Source: JACMLD01 sp047602295 (GTDB lineage Bacteria; Bacteroidota; Bacteroidia; Chitinophagales; Chitinophagaceae). From it: a DNA stretch of 64,000 nucleotides. The stretch lies in contig JASGHP010000001.1 of the NCBI GenBank assembly GCA_047602295.1, positions 682,001 to 746,000 on the forward strand, written 5' to 3'. The notes under the pieces were generated by a model. That model was given only the letters and a program-made list of their open reading frames with translations. It was not told the origin of the DNA and ran no database searches. A program made the position numbers and the translations under genes. Shown here piece by piece: positions 18,032 to 26,411 of this stretch (position 1 is the stretch's first letter; each line of letters starts with the position of its first letter).

Positions 18032-19462
18032 TTATACTTTCTTATTCTTCCATTTTCCTTTTTGAAACAAGATATAGGCTGCAATGGCTGTTCCGGTTTC
18101 TGCCAAGGGTATAGCCATAAAAACACCTGCTGGTCCCATGTGAAAAACCTTTGTCATGATATAGGCAAAAGGAATTTGAAAGCACCAGTATGCAAAAAAA
18201 TTGATGATGGTGGGCGTTTTTGTATCGCCTGCGCCATTAAAAGCATTTCCATACACCATGCCTATGCCATAAAAAATAAAACCACTGCTCATAATTCTGA
18301 TAGTGCTGATGGCATAAGCTGCAACACCTTCTTCGGTTGTAAAAAAAGAAGCGATGTAAGGAGCAAATGATAAGAACAAAACAGAAACACAGCACATAAA
18401 AATAGCATTGTATTTGGCAGTTCTTTTTACTGATAAAACCGCCCTCTCTGGTTGTTGTGCACCCAGGTTTTGACCTACAAGCGTTGCGGCAGCATTGCTT
18501 AAGCCCCATGCTGGTAATAAGAAAAACATAATTACGCGTATGCCTATCTGGTAGCCTGCAGAAGCATCGCTATGTCCTGTTTCTGCAACCAATCTTGCCA
18601 ATACAATCCAACTGCCAGAACCAATTAAAAATTGCAAAGTGCCGGGCCATGCAATGCCTACAAGCGTTTTGATAATTTTCCAATCGGGCGTTAATTGTTT
18701 CAATGAAAACTTTACCTGGCTTTTACCGAAGAATAAATGATATAGCTGATAGCTTACACCAATTGTTCTTCCGATAGTGGTTGCCATAGCTGCGCCCTGC
18801 AAACCAAATGCAGGTATTGGGCCAAGGCCGCGTATGAGTAATGGACACAAAATAATATTGCAGATATTGGCCAGCCAGAGACTTTTCATTGCCATCATAG
18901 CATCACCTGCTCCTCGAAAAATGCCATTGATCAGGAATAATAACATAATCACAAGGCTTCCGCCCATAATGATATGTGTATAGCCAACTCCGGAACTAAT
19001 GGCCGCTTCTTCTGCACCCATCAGCCTTAGAATTTGTGCAGAGAAAATAAAACCGGGAATGCTAATAGCAATTGTAATAAACAATGAGAGAAAGATTGAT
19101 TGCATGCCCGCTTTTGCAGCAGCATCAGGATCTTTTTCGCCAATGCGTCTTGCAACCATAGCGGTAGCTGCCATGCTTATGCCTATGGCCAAAGAATACA
19201 CAATAGTGATAACTGATTCTGTAAGTCCCACAACAGAAGTAGCATGTTTGCCCAGGTGGCTTACAAAAAATATGTCTACCACAGCAAAGATGCTTTCCAT
19301 GCACATTTCCAGTACCATGGGTATGGCCAGTAGTATGACTGCTTTGCGGATACTGCCCTGCGTATAATCCATGGATTCTCCACTCATGGATTGTTTTATG
19401 ATTTGATATAAACGTGATAGTTTATTAGACGATGTAACGTTAGTAGTAGTTTGAGTTGACAT
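18032..19462 (-). CDS. MATE family efflux transporter
   Basis: From the ATG at 19462 (MSTQTTTNVTSSNKL) the protein has 476 residues; an in-frame start at 19531 would add 23. Twelve membrane helices are visible. Family marks are AIPMVLEMCMESIFAVVDIFFVSHLG, GISMAATAMVARRIGEKDP, IFRGAGDAMMAMKS and, in the second repeat, GLSNAAATLVGQNLGAQQPERA and GAGDTKTP. MATE pumps export cationic drugs and dyes in exchange for sodium or protons. The gene stands alone on the minus strand. Confidence 0.93.
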   Translation of the reverse strand: MSTQTTTNVTSSNKLSRLYQIIKQSMSGESMDYTQGSIRKAVILLAIPMVLEMCMESIFAVVDIFFVSHLGKHATSVVGLTESVITIVYSLAIGISMAATAMVARRIGEKDPDAAAKAGMQSIFLSLFITIAISIPGFIFSAQILRLMGAEEAAISSGVGYTHIIMGGSLVIMLLFLINGIFRGAGDAMMAMKSLWLANICNIILCPLLIRGLGPIPAFGLQGAAMATTIGRTIGVSYQLYHLFFGKSQVKFSLKQLTPDWKIIKTLVGIAWPGTLQFLIGSGSWIVLARLVAETGHSDASAGYQIGIRVIMFFLLPAWGLSNAAATLVGQNLGAQQPERAVLSVKRTAKYNAIFMCCVSVLFLSFAPYIASFFTTEEGVAAYAISTIRIMSSGFIFYGIGMVYGNAFNGAGDTKTPTIINFFAYWCFQIPFAYIMTKVFHMGPAGVFMAIPLAETGTAIAAYILFQKGKWKNKKV

Positions 19463-19616
19463 GCAAAAAGTTAAATAGTAAATACAATGAAGTTCAGCAA
19501 GAGAAAAGCTTGCCGTATCTGGAGAAAACAATAAGCGGAGGTTCTTTACAATGGGGGCGAACCTAGAACATTTTCATATGCTGAAAGTTGCAGAACAATA
19601 AAATTAGGAATAAAAA

Positions 19617-19648
19617 TTAAAAGTAAAAATTCAAAAGTTTAAAAGGCT
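19617..19648. repeat. Dispersed intergenic repeat, copy 1
   Basis: AAAGTAAAAATTCAAAAGTT followed by TAAAAGGC. The same 20 bases recur at 21551-21570 downstream of the Nudix regulator gene, also followed by AAAAAGGC. Confidence 0.55.
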
Positions 19649-19660
19649 AGTGTGAGGACG

Positions 19661-19690
19661 TTGCGATGTATCTTATAGTTTTTACTTTTG
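19661..19690 (+). promoter_or_regulatory. Putative promoter of glycerate kinase gene
   Basis: The -7 element TACTTTTG (19683-19690) matches TAnnTTTG, with a TTG at 19661-19663 and a 19-base spacer. The ATG follows 19 bases later. Confidence 0.45.
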
Positions 19691-19709
19691 CCTTTTTACT
19701 TTAAATAAC

Positions 19710-20816
19710 ATGAAGCCCATCAGCATTCTTATTGCACCAGATAAGTTTAAAGGAAGCCTTACCAGTTTTGAAGTAGTAAAAGCTTTGAGCAACGGCTTGC
19801 AATCGGCTGGAGTTGTGATAAAAGGTTTTCCATTTGCGGATGGTGGAGATGGTTTTGCTGCAGTTATGAAATATTACCTGCAAACGACTACCTGTACTTG
19901 TGATGCTGTAGATCCTTTGCACAGGAAAATAACTGTTGCCTACGAGTGGGATGAAAAAAATAAAACAGCTATTATAGAAATGGCAGTTGCCAGCGGCCTG
20001 GTGTTATTGAAAGAAGCAGAGAAAAATCCTTTGAAGACTTCTACGCTTGGTACAGGCATGATGATTAAAGATGCTATTGCAAAGGGGGCTAAAAAAATAA
20101 TACTGGGCCTGGGTGGAAGCGCTACCAATGACGCAGGTATTGGTATTTTGAGTGCATTGGGTTTTCAATTTTATGATGCGGGAGAAAATATGTTACCAGC
20201 ATGTGGCAGCAGTTTAATCAGCATAAAAAAAATAATAGCACCAGCAATATTGCCGGATGTAAAATTTGAAATTGCCTGCGATGTGCAAAATGTATTGTAT
20301 GGACCTAATGGTGCAGCTTATGTATATGCACCGCAAAAAGGAGCAGACAAAGAAATGGTTGCTTTGCTTGATAGTGGGTTAAAAAACTTTGCAGGCGTGA
20401 TAGAAAAAAGTACAGGGCGAACTGTAGCGTCTGCAGCAGGTGCAGGAGCCGCAGGTGGTATTGCAGCGGGGTTGATGGCTTTCTTTGATGTGGTATTGGT
20501 AAAAGGTGTAGAGCTGGTAGCAACTGCAAGTGGCATCAAAAAGCAATTATCATTTATTGATATGATTATTACGGGTGAAGGAAAAATAGATAATCAAAGT
20601 AATGAAGGAAAAGTAACAGGCTATATGGCAGGGCTTGCAAAACAATATAGCATACCCTGTGTAGCATTTTGCGGCATAGCAGCGCTTACAAAAAATGAAT
20701 CAACAGCTATGGGCCTCAATAAAATAGTAAGCCTGGCGGAGAATGAAAGCGAAGTGTCTTATGCTATTGAGCATGCAGCAAAATTGTTGCAACAGAAGGC
20801 TCATTATGCATTGTAA
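19710..20816 (+). CDS. Glycerate kinase
   Basis: A 368-residue cytosolic kinase of the GlxK/GarK family (Pfam PF02595), which phosphorylates D-glycerate to 2- or 3-phosphoglycerate. Marks are IAPDKFKGSLTSFEVVKAL at the N-terminus, PFADGGDGF, LGLGGSATNDAGIGILSALGF (about 131-151), AGAAGGIAAGLMAFF and ITGEGKIDNQSNEGKV (about 289-304). Length fits. It ends 29 bases before the Nudix regulator start, so the two may share a transcript, although glycerate metabolism has no evident link to NAD salvage. Confidence 0.93.
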   Translation: MKPISILIAPDKFKGSLTSFEVVKALSNGLQSAGVVIKGFPFADGGDGFAAVMKYYLQTTTCTCDAVDPLHRKITVAYEWDEKNKTAIIEMAVASGLVLLKEAEKNPLKTSTLGTGMMIKDAIAKGAKKIILGLGGSATNDAGIGILSALGFQFYDAGENMLPACGSSLISIKKIIAPAILPDVKFEIACDVQNVLYGPNGAAYVYAPQKGADKEMVALLDSGLKNFAGVIEKSTGRTVASAAGAGAAGGIAAGLMAFFDVVLVKGVELVATASGIKKQLSFIDMIITGEGKIDNQSNEGKVTGYMAGLAKQYSIPCVAFCGIAALTKNESTAMGLNKIVSLAENESEVSYAIEHAAKLLQQKAHYAL

Positions 20817-20827
20817 GTAAATAGAAT

Positions 20828-20854
20828 TAATTTTGCTTGTATTGTATGCAAAAT
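20828..20854 (+). promoter_or_regulatory. Predicted NrtR operator and -7 element at the regulator's own start
   Basis: The palindrome ATTTTGC-N11-GCAAAAT (20830-20854) overlaps both a TAATTTTG -7 match (20828-20835) and the ATG at 20846. Written as half-sites it is TTTGCTT-N7-ATGCAAA, one mismatch from the two operators upstream of the PRPP synthetase gene. This implies that the Nudix regulator represses itself. Confidence 0.6.
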
Positions 20855-21538
20855 AATTCTTCCGATATTAAGATAGCAGTAGACGCTGTTGTTTTTGGGT
20901 ATTCAAAAGCCGATGGTGTTTCTGTTTTGCTGATACAGCGCAAATATGAGCCTTTTAAAAATGGCTGGGCAATACCCGGCGGATTTGTATTGGAGAATGA
21001 ATCATTGGAAGATGCTGTGAAACGTGAACTGGAGGAAGAAACTGGTATCAATGTAAACTACCTGGAGCAGTTGTATACTTTTGGAGATACAGATAGAGAT
21101 CCGCGACAGCGTGTAATAGCGGTTGCTTATTTTGGTTTGGTGAAAGCCAGCCAGTACCAACAATTGAAAGCAAGTACAGATGCAGAAAATGCAGAATGGT
21201 TTAGCATAAAAAAATTACCTACGCTTGCATTTGATCATAAAAAAATATTGGCAACAGCAATAGAGAGGTTGAGGAATAAAGTGCGCTACCAGCCTATCGG
21301 TTTTGAATTGCTGGATAAAAAATTTCCTTTTTCCGATTTAGAGAAATTGTATGCCGCGTTATTGGATAAAGAGATTAACCGGCGCAATTTCAGCAAGAAG
21401 ATTTTGTCGTTTGGGATTTTGGAAGAGACAGGCGAGTTGCAAAAAACGGATGCGAAAGGAAGGCCCAGTAAGATTTACCAGTTTAACCAGAAACGTTATA
21501 AAGAATTGCTGAAAGAAGGTTTTCATTTTGAGATTTAA
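20846..21538 (+). CDS. NrtR-like Nudix transcriptional regulator
   Basis: From the ATG at 20846 the protein has 230 residues. The N-terminal Nudix domain has a complete box: GGFVLENESLEDAVKRELEE followed by ETGI, so Gly, Glu and the REUxEExGU residues are intact and hydrolase activity is possible. The C-terminal 80 residues (from about 150) form a winged helix: FPFSDLEKLYAALLDKEINRRNFSKKILSF, then GRPSKIYQFN. This Nudix-wHTH fusion is NrtR, which represses NAD-synthesis genes and is released by ADP-ribose in studied members. The next genes are PRPP synthetase and NAMPT, which strongly supports the assignment. Confidence 0.88.
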   Translation: MQNNSSDIKIAVDAVVFGYSKADGVSVLLIQRKYEPFKNGWAIPGGFVLENESLEDAVKRELEEETGINVNYLEQLYTFGDTDRDPRQRVIAVAYFGLVKASQYQQLKASTDAENAEWFSIKKLPTLAFDHKKILATAIERLRNKVRYQPIGFELLDKKFPFSDLEKLYAALLDKEINRRNFSKKILSFGILEETGELQKTDAKGRPSKIYQFNQKRYKELLKEGFHFEI

Positions 21539-21545
21539 AGCGATA

Positions 21546-21578
21546 AATCAAAAGTAAAAATTCAAAAGTTAAAAAGGC
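21546..21578. repeat. Dispersed intergenic repeat, copy 2
   Basis: Contains AAAGTAAAAATTCAAAAGTT, identical over 20 bases to the copy at 19617-19648, again followed by AAAAAGGC. Confidence 0.55.
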
Positions 21579-21674
21579 GGGCCTCCGAGGTGTTGGTTTC
21601 CTTATTATTCAACTAGATTTCGCTTTTTTTTGAGTAATAATCAGTGAATCTGTAGCTATTCTTCCTTAAATTTT

Positions 21675-21748
21675 ATTTTGCTTCAAAATGAAGCAAAATT
21701 TGCTTTTTTCATTTTCCTCTTCTATATTTGCTTATCATTTAAGCAAAT
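21675..21748 (+). promoter_or_regulatory. Promoter with two NrtR-type operators for the NAD salvage operon
   Basis: Operator 1 (21675-21699) has 11-base arms ATTTTGCTTCA and TGAAGCAAAAT around AAA. Operator 2 (21726-21748) has arms ATTTGCTTA and TAAGCAAAT around TCATT. Both contain TTTGCTT-N7-AAGCAAA, and their centres are 50 bases apart. The promoter TTTG (21699-21702)-N20-TATATTTG (21723-21730) fits the Bacteroidota consensus and lies from the end of operator 1 into operator 2. Operator 2 ends six bases before the ATG at 21755. Repressor binding would block the promoter completely. Confidence 0.75.
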
Positions 21749-21754
21749 TGCAGT

Positions 21755-22549
21755 ATGAAAACAATTAATTTGAATACAGGAGAAGGTGTAAAGACCATCT
21801 TATTCCCCGATCAGCAACCTCACGTAAACATCAGCGGTATAAACGAAGGCGATGAAGTAAAAGTAATCTGCTCAATAACCGACAGCGTTAAGATGCTGCA
21901 GTTATTGGAAACTGCTAACGCGTTGGATAACGTGTTTGCCATAAAAAAAGTATTGGTTATGCCTTATTTAATGGCAGCACGCTACGACAGGCTGATGCAG
22001 CCAGGAGATAGCATCGATTTAAAAGTAGTGGCGAACCTCATCAACAGTTGTGGTTTTGCAAAAGTGTATTTGTTTGATGTGCATTCGGATGTATCAACTT
22101 TGCTTATCAATAACGTGGTAAGCATTTCCAATAAGCAAATGGTAGAGCAATATGATCAGCAGGATGCTTTGCTCATTTGTCCTGATGCGGGTGCAGCAAA
22201 AAAAATAGGTAAGTATTTTGAATGGAATAAAAACCTGAAAGATATTGTCTATTGCAGCAAGAACAGAAACCTTTCTACCGGTAACCTTACACTGGAGGTA
22301 TTAGAGCCGCAAGAATGCAAAGACCGTAATTGTGTTATCATTGATGATATCTGTGATGGAGGCGCAACTTTCCTGGCTATTGCCGAGTTGATTCAACCTA
22401 AACATTTAACCTTGATAGTTACACACGGTATTTTCTCAAAAGGTTTTGCTGCATTGGAGAAAAAGTTCAATCAAATTATTGTAAGCGACAGTTTTTGCAA
22501 AACGTATGATTCACCCATTGTAAAACTGGTAAAAGCAAACATTGCATAA
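21755..22549 (+). CDS. Ribose-phosphate pyrophosphokinase (PRPP synthetase), short form
   Basis: A 264-residue protein, about 50 shorter than housekeeping Prs. Conserved parts are LVMPYLMAARYDRLMQPGDSIDLKVVANLI (ATP-site region), LFDVHSD with the metal-binding His, the catalytic flexible-loop Lys-x-Arg in CSKNRNLSTG, and the PRPP loop CVIIDDICDGGATF. It makes PRPP from ribose 5-phosphate and ATP. It lies 27 bases before the NAMPT gene, which consumes PRPP, so it is a dedicated supplier for NAD salvage rather than the general enzyme. The same pairing is known from other bacterial nadV operons and from phages. Confidence 0.88.
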   Translation: MKTINLNTGEGVKTILFPDQQPHVNISGINEGDEVKVICSITDSVKMLQLLETANALDNVFAIKKVLVMPYLMAARYDRLMQPGDSIDLKVVANLINSCGFAKVYLFDVHSDVSTLLINNVVSISNKQMVEQYDQQDALLICPDAGAAKKIGKYFEWNKNLKDIVYCSKNRNLSTGNLTLEVLEPQECKDRNCVIIDDICDGGATFLAIAELIQPKHLTLIVTHGIFSKGFAALEKKFNQIIVSDSFCKTYDSPIVKLVKANIA

Positions 22550-22576
22550 GAAACAATAACAAACAAACCATTTATC

Positions 22577-24037
22577 ATGAAAACAAATCCTTTTCTTCTT
22601 ACGGATTATTATAAAGTAGGTCACGTTTTTCAATACCCTGATAATACAACACTTGTTTACAGCAACCTTACACCACGTAGCAGCCGCCTTGAAGGTGTAA
22701 ATGAAATGGTGTTTTTCGGGCTTCAGTATTTCATAAAAGAATATTTGCTGGATTATTTTAATGAAAACTTTTTTAAACAGCCCAAAGAGAAAGTGCTAGC
22801 TGATTATAAAAGAAGAATTGTTACTTCTTTGGGTGCTCATCTGCCCACCTATAAACACTTGGAAGATTTGCACGATTTGGGTTATCTGCCTATAGAAATA
22901 AAAGCATTGCCCGAAGGAAGTCGTGTACCTATAAAAGTGCCTTGCATTACTGTTGTAAATACATTGCCAGAGTTTTACTGGCTTACCAATTTTCTGGAGA
23001 CTATTTTATCTGCTATCATTTGGCAACCTTGTACCAGCGCAACAATTGCATACGAGTATAGAAAATTGCTGAACAAATATGCTGCAGAAACAGGTATGCA
23101 TGCAGATTTTGTACAATGGCAGGGACATGATTTCAGCTTTAGAGGCATGAGCAGTTTGGAAAGTGCGGTGTTAAGTGGTATGGGGCACCTGCTTTCATTC
23201 AGCGGAACAGATACCATTCCTGCTATAGAAGCGCTGGAACAATATTACAACGCCAATGCAGATAAAGAATTAATCGGTGGAAGTGTGGCAGCAACAGAAC
23301 ATAGCGTAATGTGCAGCGGTAGTAAAGACGGTGAACTGGAAACATTTAAAAGACTTATCACCAAAGTATATCCCGGTGGCATTGTAAGTATTGTAAGCGA
23401 TACCTGGGATCTCTGGAAAGTTTGCACTGAATACCTTCCGGCTTTGAAAGAAATTGTTTTAAAACGAGATGGTAAAGTAGTGATAAGACCCGACAGCGGT
23501 GACCCGGTAAAAATTATTTGCGGAAACCCAGAAGGTAAAACAGCAGCAGAGAAGAAAGGTGTAGTAGAATTGTTGTGGGATGTGTTTGGCGGTACGGTCA
23601 CGGATAAAGGTTATAAACTGCTTGATCCACATATTGGTGCTATTTATGGAGATAGTATCAACCTGCAACGTGCAACGGCTATATGTGAAGGATTGAAAGC
23701 AAAAGGTTTTGCAACGCAGGCAGTATTTGGTATTGGAAGTTTTACTTATCAATATAATACCCGCGATACATTTGGTATGGCCATGAAAGCAACTTATGTG
23801 GAAGTAGCTGGTGAAGGACGCGAAATTTTTAAAAACCCGATAACAGATGATGGCACTAAAAAATCTGCAACAGGTTTGCTTTGTGTAAAAGAAGAAAACA
23901 ACAGATATGTTTTGCATGATAAGGTAAGTTGGGCCGAAGAGAAAACCAGTGCATTGCAAACAGTATTTATTAATGGAAAGCTTGTGCGTGATTACAGCTT
24001 GCAGGAAATAAGAGCAAGGCTTTTGAAGAATGATTAG
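22577..24037 (+). CDS. nadV: Nicotinamide phosphoribosyltransferase (NAMPT)
   Basis: A 486-residue enzyme close in length to human NAMPT (491). It joins nicotinamide and PRPP to form NMN. Marks are MKTNPFLLTDYYKVGHVFQYPDNTT-like N-terminus, QGHDFSFRGMSSLESAV (about 178-194), AATEHSVMCSG with the phospho-acceptor-type His, VSIVSDTWDLWKV, VIRPDSGDPVKI, AIYGDSIN and FGIGSFTYQYNTRDTFGMAMKAT. The second gene of the operon after PRPP synthetase. It would allow one-step nicotinamide recycling to NMN; an NMN adenylyltransferase is not seen in the window. Confidence 0.95.
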   Translation: MKTNPFLLTDYYKVGHVFQYPDNTTLVYSNLTPRSSRLEGVNEMVFFGLQYFIKEYLLDYFNENFFKQPKEKVLADYKRRIVTSLGAHLPTYKHLEDLHDLGYLPIEIKALPEGSRVPIKVPCITVVNTLPEFYWLTNFLETILSAIIWQPCTSATIAYEYRKLLNKYAAETGMHADFVQWQGHDFSFRGMSSLESAVLSGMGHLLSFSGTDTIPAIEALEQYYNANADKELIGGSVAATEHSVMCSGSKDGELETFKRLITKVYPGGIVSIVSDTWDLWKVCTEYLPALKEIVLKRDGKVVIRPDSGDPVKIICGNPEGKTAAEKKGVVELLWDVFGGTVTDKGYKLLDPHIGAIYGDSINLQRATAICEGLKAKGFATQAVFGIGSFTYQYNTRDTFGMAMKATYVEVAGEGREIFKNPITDDGTKKSATGLLCVKEENNRYVLHDKVSWAEEKTSALQTVFINGKLVRDYSLQEIRARLLKND

Positions 24038-24087
24038 GAAGTTGTGATGATTGCACCAGCGGCGAAAGAAACTATAGTATAATTTTT

Positions 24088-25041
24088 ATGAAGAACATTA
24101 TCACACTGGATAAAATTAAAGCTGCTTTATTTGGCCTTTCTGTAGGTGATGCATTAGGTGTTCCGGTTGAATTTAAAACAAGAGAGTATTTAAAAACTAA
24201 CCCTGTTAAAGGTATTACGGGCTATGGGAGTTGGAACCAACCGCCCGGAACATGGAGCGATGATAGCAGTCTTGCTTTTTGCCTGGCTGAAAGTCTTTCA
24301 AATGGGTATGATATAAATGATATTGCTCAGAATTTTATTAAATGGATGAGCAAAGGTTATTGGGGTGCACATCATACAGTATTTGATGTAGGAGGGGCTA
24401 CACGTTATGCTATTACAAGGTTGGCAAGTGGCACATCGCCATCTCTGTCAGGCGGAATGATGGAAGATGACAATGGAAACGGTTCTTTGATGCGAATTAT
24501 ACCATTATTGTTTTCAATCCAAGAATTTCCAATTGAAGAAAGATATTTAAAAGTAAAAGAAGTTTCTTCTATAACACATGCACACTTTCGTTCTGTGTTT
24601 GCCTGTTTTATTTATATTGAAATTGGGTTGCAGGTTATAAAAGGTAAACCTTTTGCAGAAGCATTTTCATCGGCCATAGTTCTAGTGAATGAATTTGCAA
24701 ACGCAAATGATTTCAATAAGCAGGAGCTTGATTTATTTAAATCTTTATTGCACGGAGATATTAGCAAGCAAAAAGAATCTACCATCTCTTCCGGTGGCTA
24801 TGTGCTGCACACATTGGAAGCTACAGTTTGGTGTCTGTTTAAGACCAACAATTACAGTGACGCAGTATTAAAAGCTGTAAACCTTGGTGGAGATACTGAT
24901 ACCACAGGTTGCGTAACAGGCGGACTTGCAGGACTGGTTTATGGGTATGATGATATTCCGAAAGTGTGGATAGATGAAATAGCAAGGAAAAATGATATTG
25001 ATGATTTGTGTGTTAGATTGTATAAACAAGTTAGCAAATGA
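24088..25041 (+). CDS. ADP-ribosylglycohydrolase family protein
   Basis: A 317-residue all-helical DraG/ARH-type hydrolase. Magnesium-binding and active-site motifs are intact: GDALGVPVEF, GTWSDDSSLAFCLAESL (about 51-67), GGATRYAI, NGSLMRIIPLLF and LGGDTDTTGCVTGGLAGLVYG (about 270-290). Members remove ADP-ribose from arginine or serine side chains, from DNA, or from small molecules. It starts 50 bases after the NAMPT stop, and its own stop overlaps the next start (ATGA), so it is translationally coupled to the NADAR gene. The location in an NAD operon suggests recycling of ADP-ribose or reversal of NAD-consuming modification. Confidence 0.93.
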   Translation: MKNIITLDKIKAALFGLSVGDALGVPVEFKTREYLKTNPVKGITGYGSWNQPPGTWSDDSSLAFCLAESLSNGYDINDIAQNFIKWMSKGYWGAHHTVFDVGGATRYAITRLASGTSPSLSGGMMEDDNGNGSLMRIIPLLFSIQEFPIEERYLKVKEVSSITHAHFRSVFACFIYIEIGLQVIKGKPFAEAFSSAIVLVNEFANANDFNKQELDLFKSLLHGDISKQKESTISSGGYVLHTLEATVWCLFKTNNYSDAVLKAVNLGGDTDTTGCVTGGLAGLVYGYDDIPKVWIDEIARKNDIDDLCVRLYKQVSK

Positions 25042-25592
25042 AATACTCAATAGATTGGTTAAAGGAACAAATTGCAGATAGCAAACCATTAGATTATCTC
25101 TTTTTCTGGGGACACACAGCAAAACAGGAAGGTGTAATTGATAAAGCCTGTTTCAGCCAGTGGTGGCCTGCAACATTTAAAGTGGCAGGAATAAGCTATC
25201 CAACTGCAGAACATTGGATGATGGCAAACAAAGCTTCTTTATTCAATGATGCTGGTGCGTTGACCGCTATACTGGAAACAAAAAATCCGGCTGCAATAAA
25301 AGCTATAGGCAGGCAGGTGAAAAATTTTGACGCAGCAAAATGGGAAGCAGTTGCTTATTCATTTGTGGTGGAAGGAAACCTGCAAAAATTTTCGCAACAC
25401 ACAGCATTAAAAGAATTTTTACTGGCAACAGGTGATAAAATTATAGTTGAAGCAAGCCCGGTAGATACAGTATGGGGGATAGGGCTTGCGCAGGATGCAA
25501 AAGATGCAAGCAATCCATTAAAATGGCGGGGAACAAATTTATTGGGCTTTGCGCTAATGGAAGTTCGGGATGCTTTAATAAGCAGACGCTAA
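25038..25592 (+). CDS. NADAR family protein (YbiA-like)
   Basis: A 184-residue protein of the NADAR/YbiA/RibX fold. Marks are DYLFFWGHTAKQEGVIDKACFSQWWPATFKVAGISYPTAEHWMMANKASLF, with the conserved aromatic and Glu residues of the pocket, and VDTVWGIGLAQD plus KWRGTNLLGFALMEVRD at the end. Family members split N-glycosidic bonds: some act on riboflavin-pathway intermediates, and some remove ADP-ribose from guanine bases. Because it overlaps the ADP-ribosylglycohydrolase by four bases, an ADP-ribose-related role is the better fit. The exact substrate is inference. Confidence 0.88.
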   Translation: MKYSIDWLKEQIADSKPLDYLFFWGHTAKQEGVIDKACFSQWWPATFKVAGISYPTAEHWMMANKASLFNDAGALTAILETKNPAAIKAIGRQVKNFDAAKWEAVAYSFVVEGNLQKFSQHTALKEFLLATGDKIIVEASPVDTVWGIGLAQDAKDASNPLKWRGTNLLGFALMEVRDALISRR

Positions 25593-25672
25593 TGTTTTAG
25601 TTCCTTTATACTGCTGGTAAACGGAAAATTAATCTTGGAGGCAAAGTAATGCATTCATAATTTAGACAGAAG

Positions 25673-26404
25673 ATGAGAACCTTAGTTATTGGAGATATAC
25701 ATGGCGGATTGAAAGCGCTTATGCAAGTGCTGGAAATGGCGAAAGTTTCAGCTGCTGATAAACTTATCTTTCTTGGTGATTATGTAGATGGCTGGAGCGA
25801 GTCTGCACAATTGATTAATTATCTGATATCATTTTCACAAAAACAGGATTGTGTTTTTATAAAAGGCAACCATGATGAGTGGTGCGAAGACTGGTTGCGT
25901 ACAGGTCATGCAGACAAAACGTGGATATTTCATGGTGGCAGTGCTACGGTAAAAAGTTATGCCTTGGTAGATGAACAAACAAAACTGCAGCACATGCATT
26001 TTTTTGAAGCGATGAAATCATACATAGTAGATGAGCAAAACCGTTTGTTTGTACATGCAGGTTTTACTTCTATGCATGGGCCGGAAAAAGAATTTCATAC
26101 TTCTAATTTTAGCTGGGACAGAACGCTTTGGGAAATGGCTATTACCCTTGATGGACAAATTAAAAAGGATTCACTGCTATATCCAAAAAGATTAAAACTG
26201 TTTCAAGAGATTTATATTGGCCATACGCCTACGCTTTATTTTAATGAAACTGTTCCTATGAAGGGTTGCAATGTTTGGAATATTGATACAGGAGCAGCCT
26301 TTACCGGCAGACTTACTATTATGGATGTTGATACTAAAAAGTTTTGGCAAAGCGATCCTGTTAAAGAGCTTTATCCAAATGAAACAGGAAGAAATAAAGA
26401 TTGA
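25673..26404 (+). CDS. PPP-type metallophosphoesterase
   Basis: A 243-residue calcineurin-like phosphoesterase. Metal-ligand motifs are GDIHGG (residues 7-12), LGDYVDGWSES, KGNHDEW, FVHAGFT and IGHTPT, as in bacterial PPP serine/threonine phosphatases and ApaH-like dinucleotide polyphosphatases. Eighty bases separate it from the NADAR gene; it may be the last gene of the NAD operon or have its own promoter. Candidate substrates include phosphoproteins, ApppA-type dinucleotides, or phosphate left after ADP-ribose removal; none is shown by sequence. Confidence 0.88.
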   Translation: MRTLVIGDIHGGLKALMQVLEMAKVSAADKLIFLGDYVDGWSESAQLINYLISFSQKQDCVFIKGNHDEWCEDWLRTGHADKTWIFHGGSATVKSYALVDEQTKLQHMHFFEAMKSYIVDEQNRLFVHAGFTSMHGPEKEFHTSNFSWDRTLWEMAITLDGQIKKDSLLYPKRLKLFQEIYIGHTPTLYFNETVPMKGCNVWNIDTGAAFTGRLTIMDVDTKKFWQSDPVKELYPNETGRNKD

Positions 26405-26411
26405 GTTATAA

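Noticed and set aside
18032..18126. Separate small gene at the end of the MATE gene (minus frame up to 18126)
   Set aside because: Overlaps the MATE C-terminus in another frame with no family-like sequence.
21755..26404. Phage-encoded NAD reconstitution island
   Set aside because: PRPP synthetase plus NAMPT pairs occur in phages, but no phage genes, integrase or att sites flank the block.
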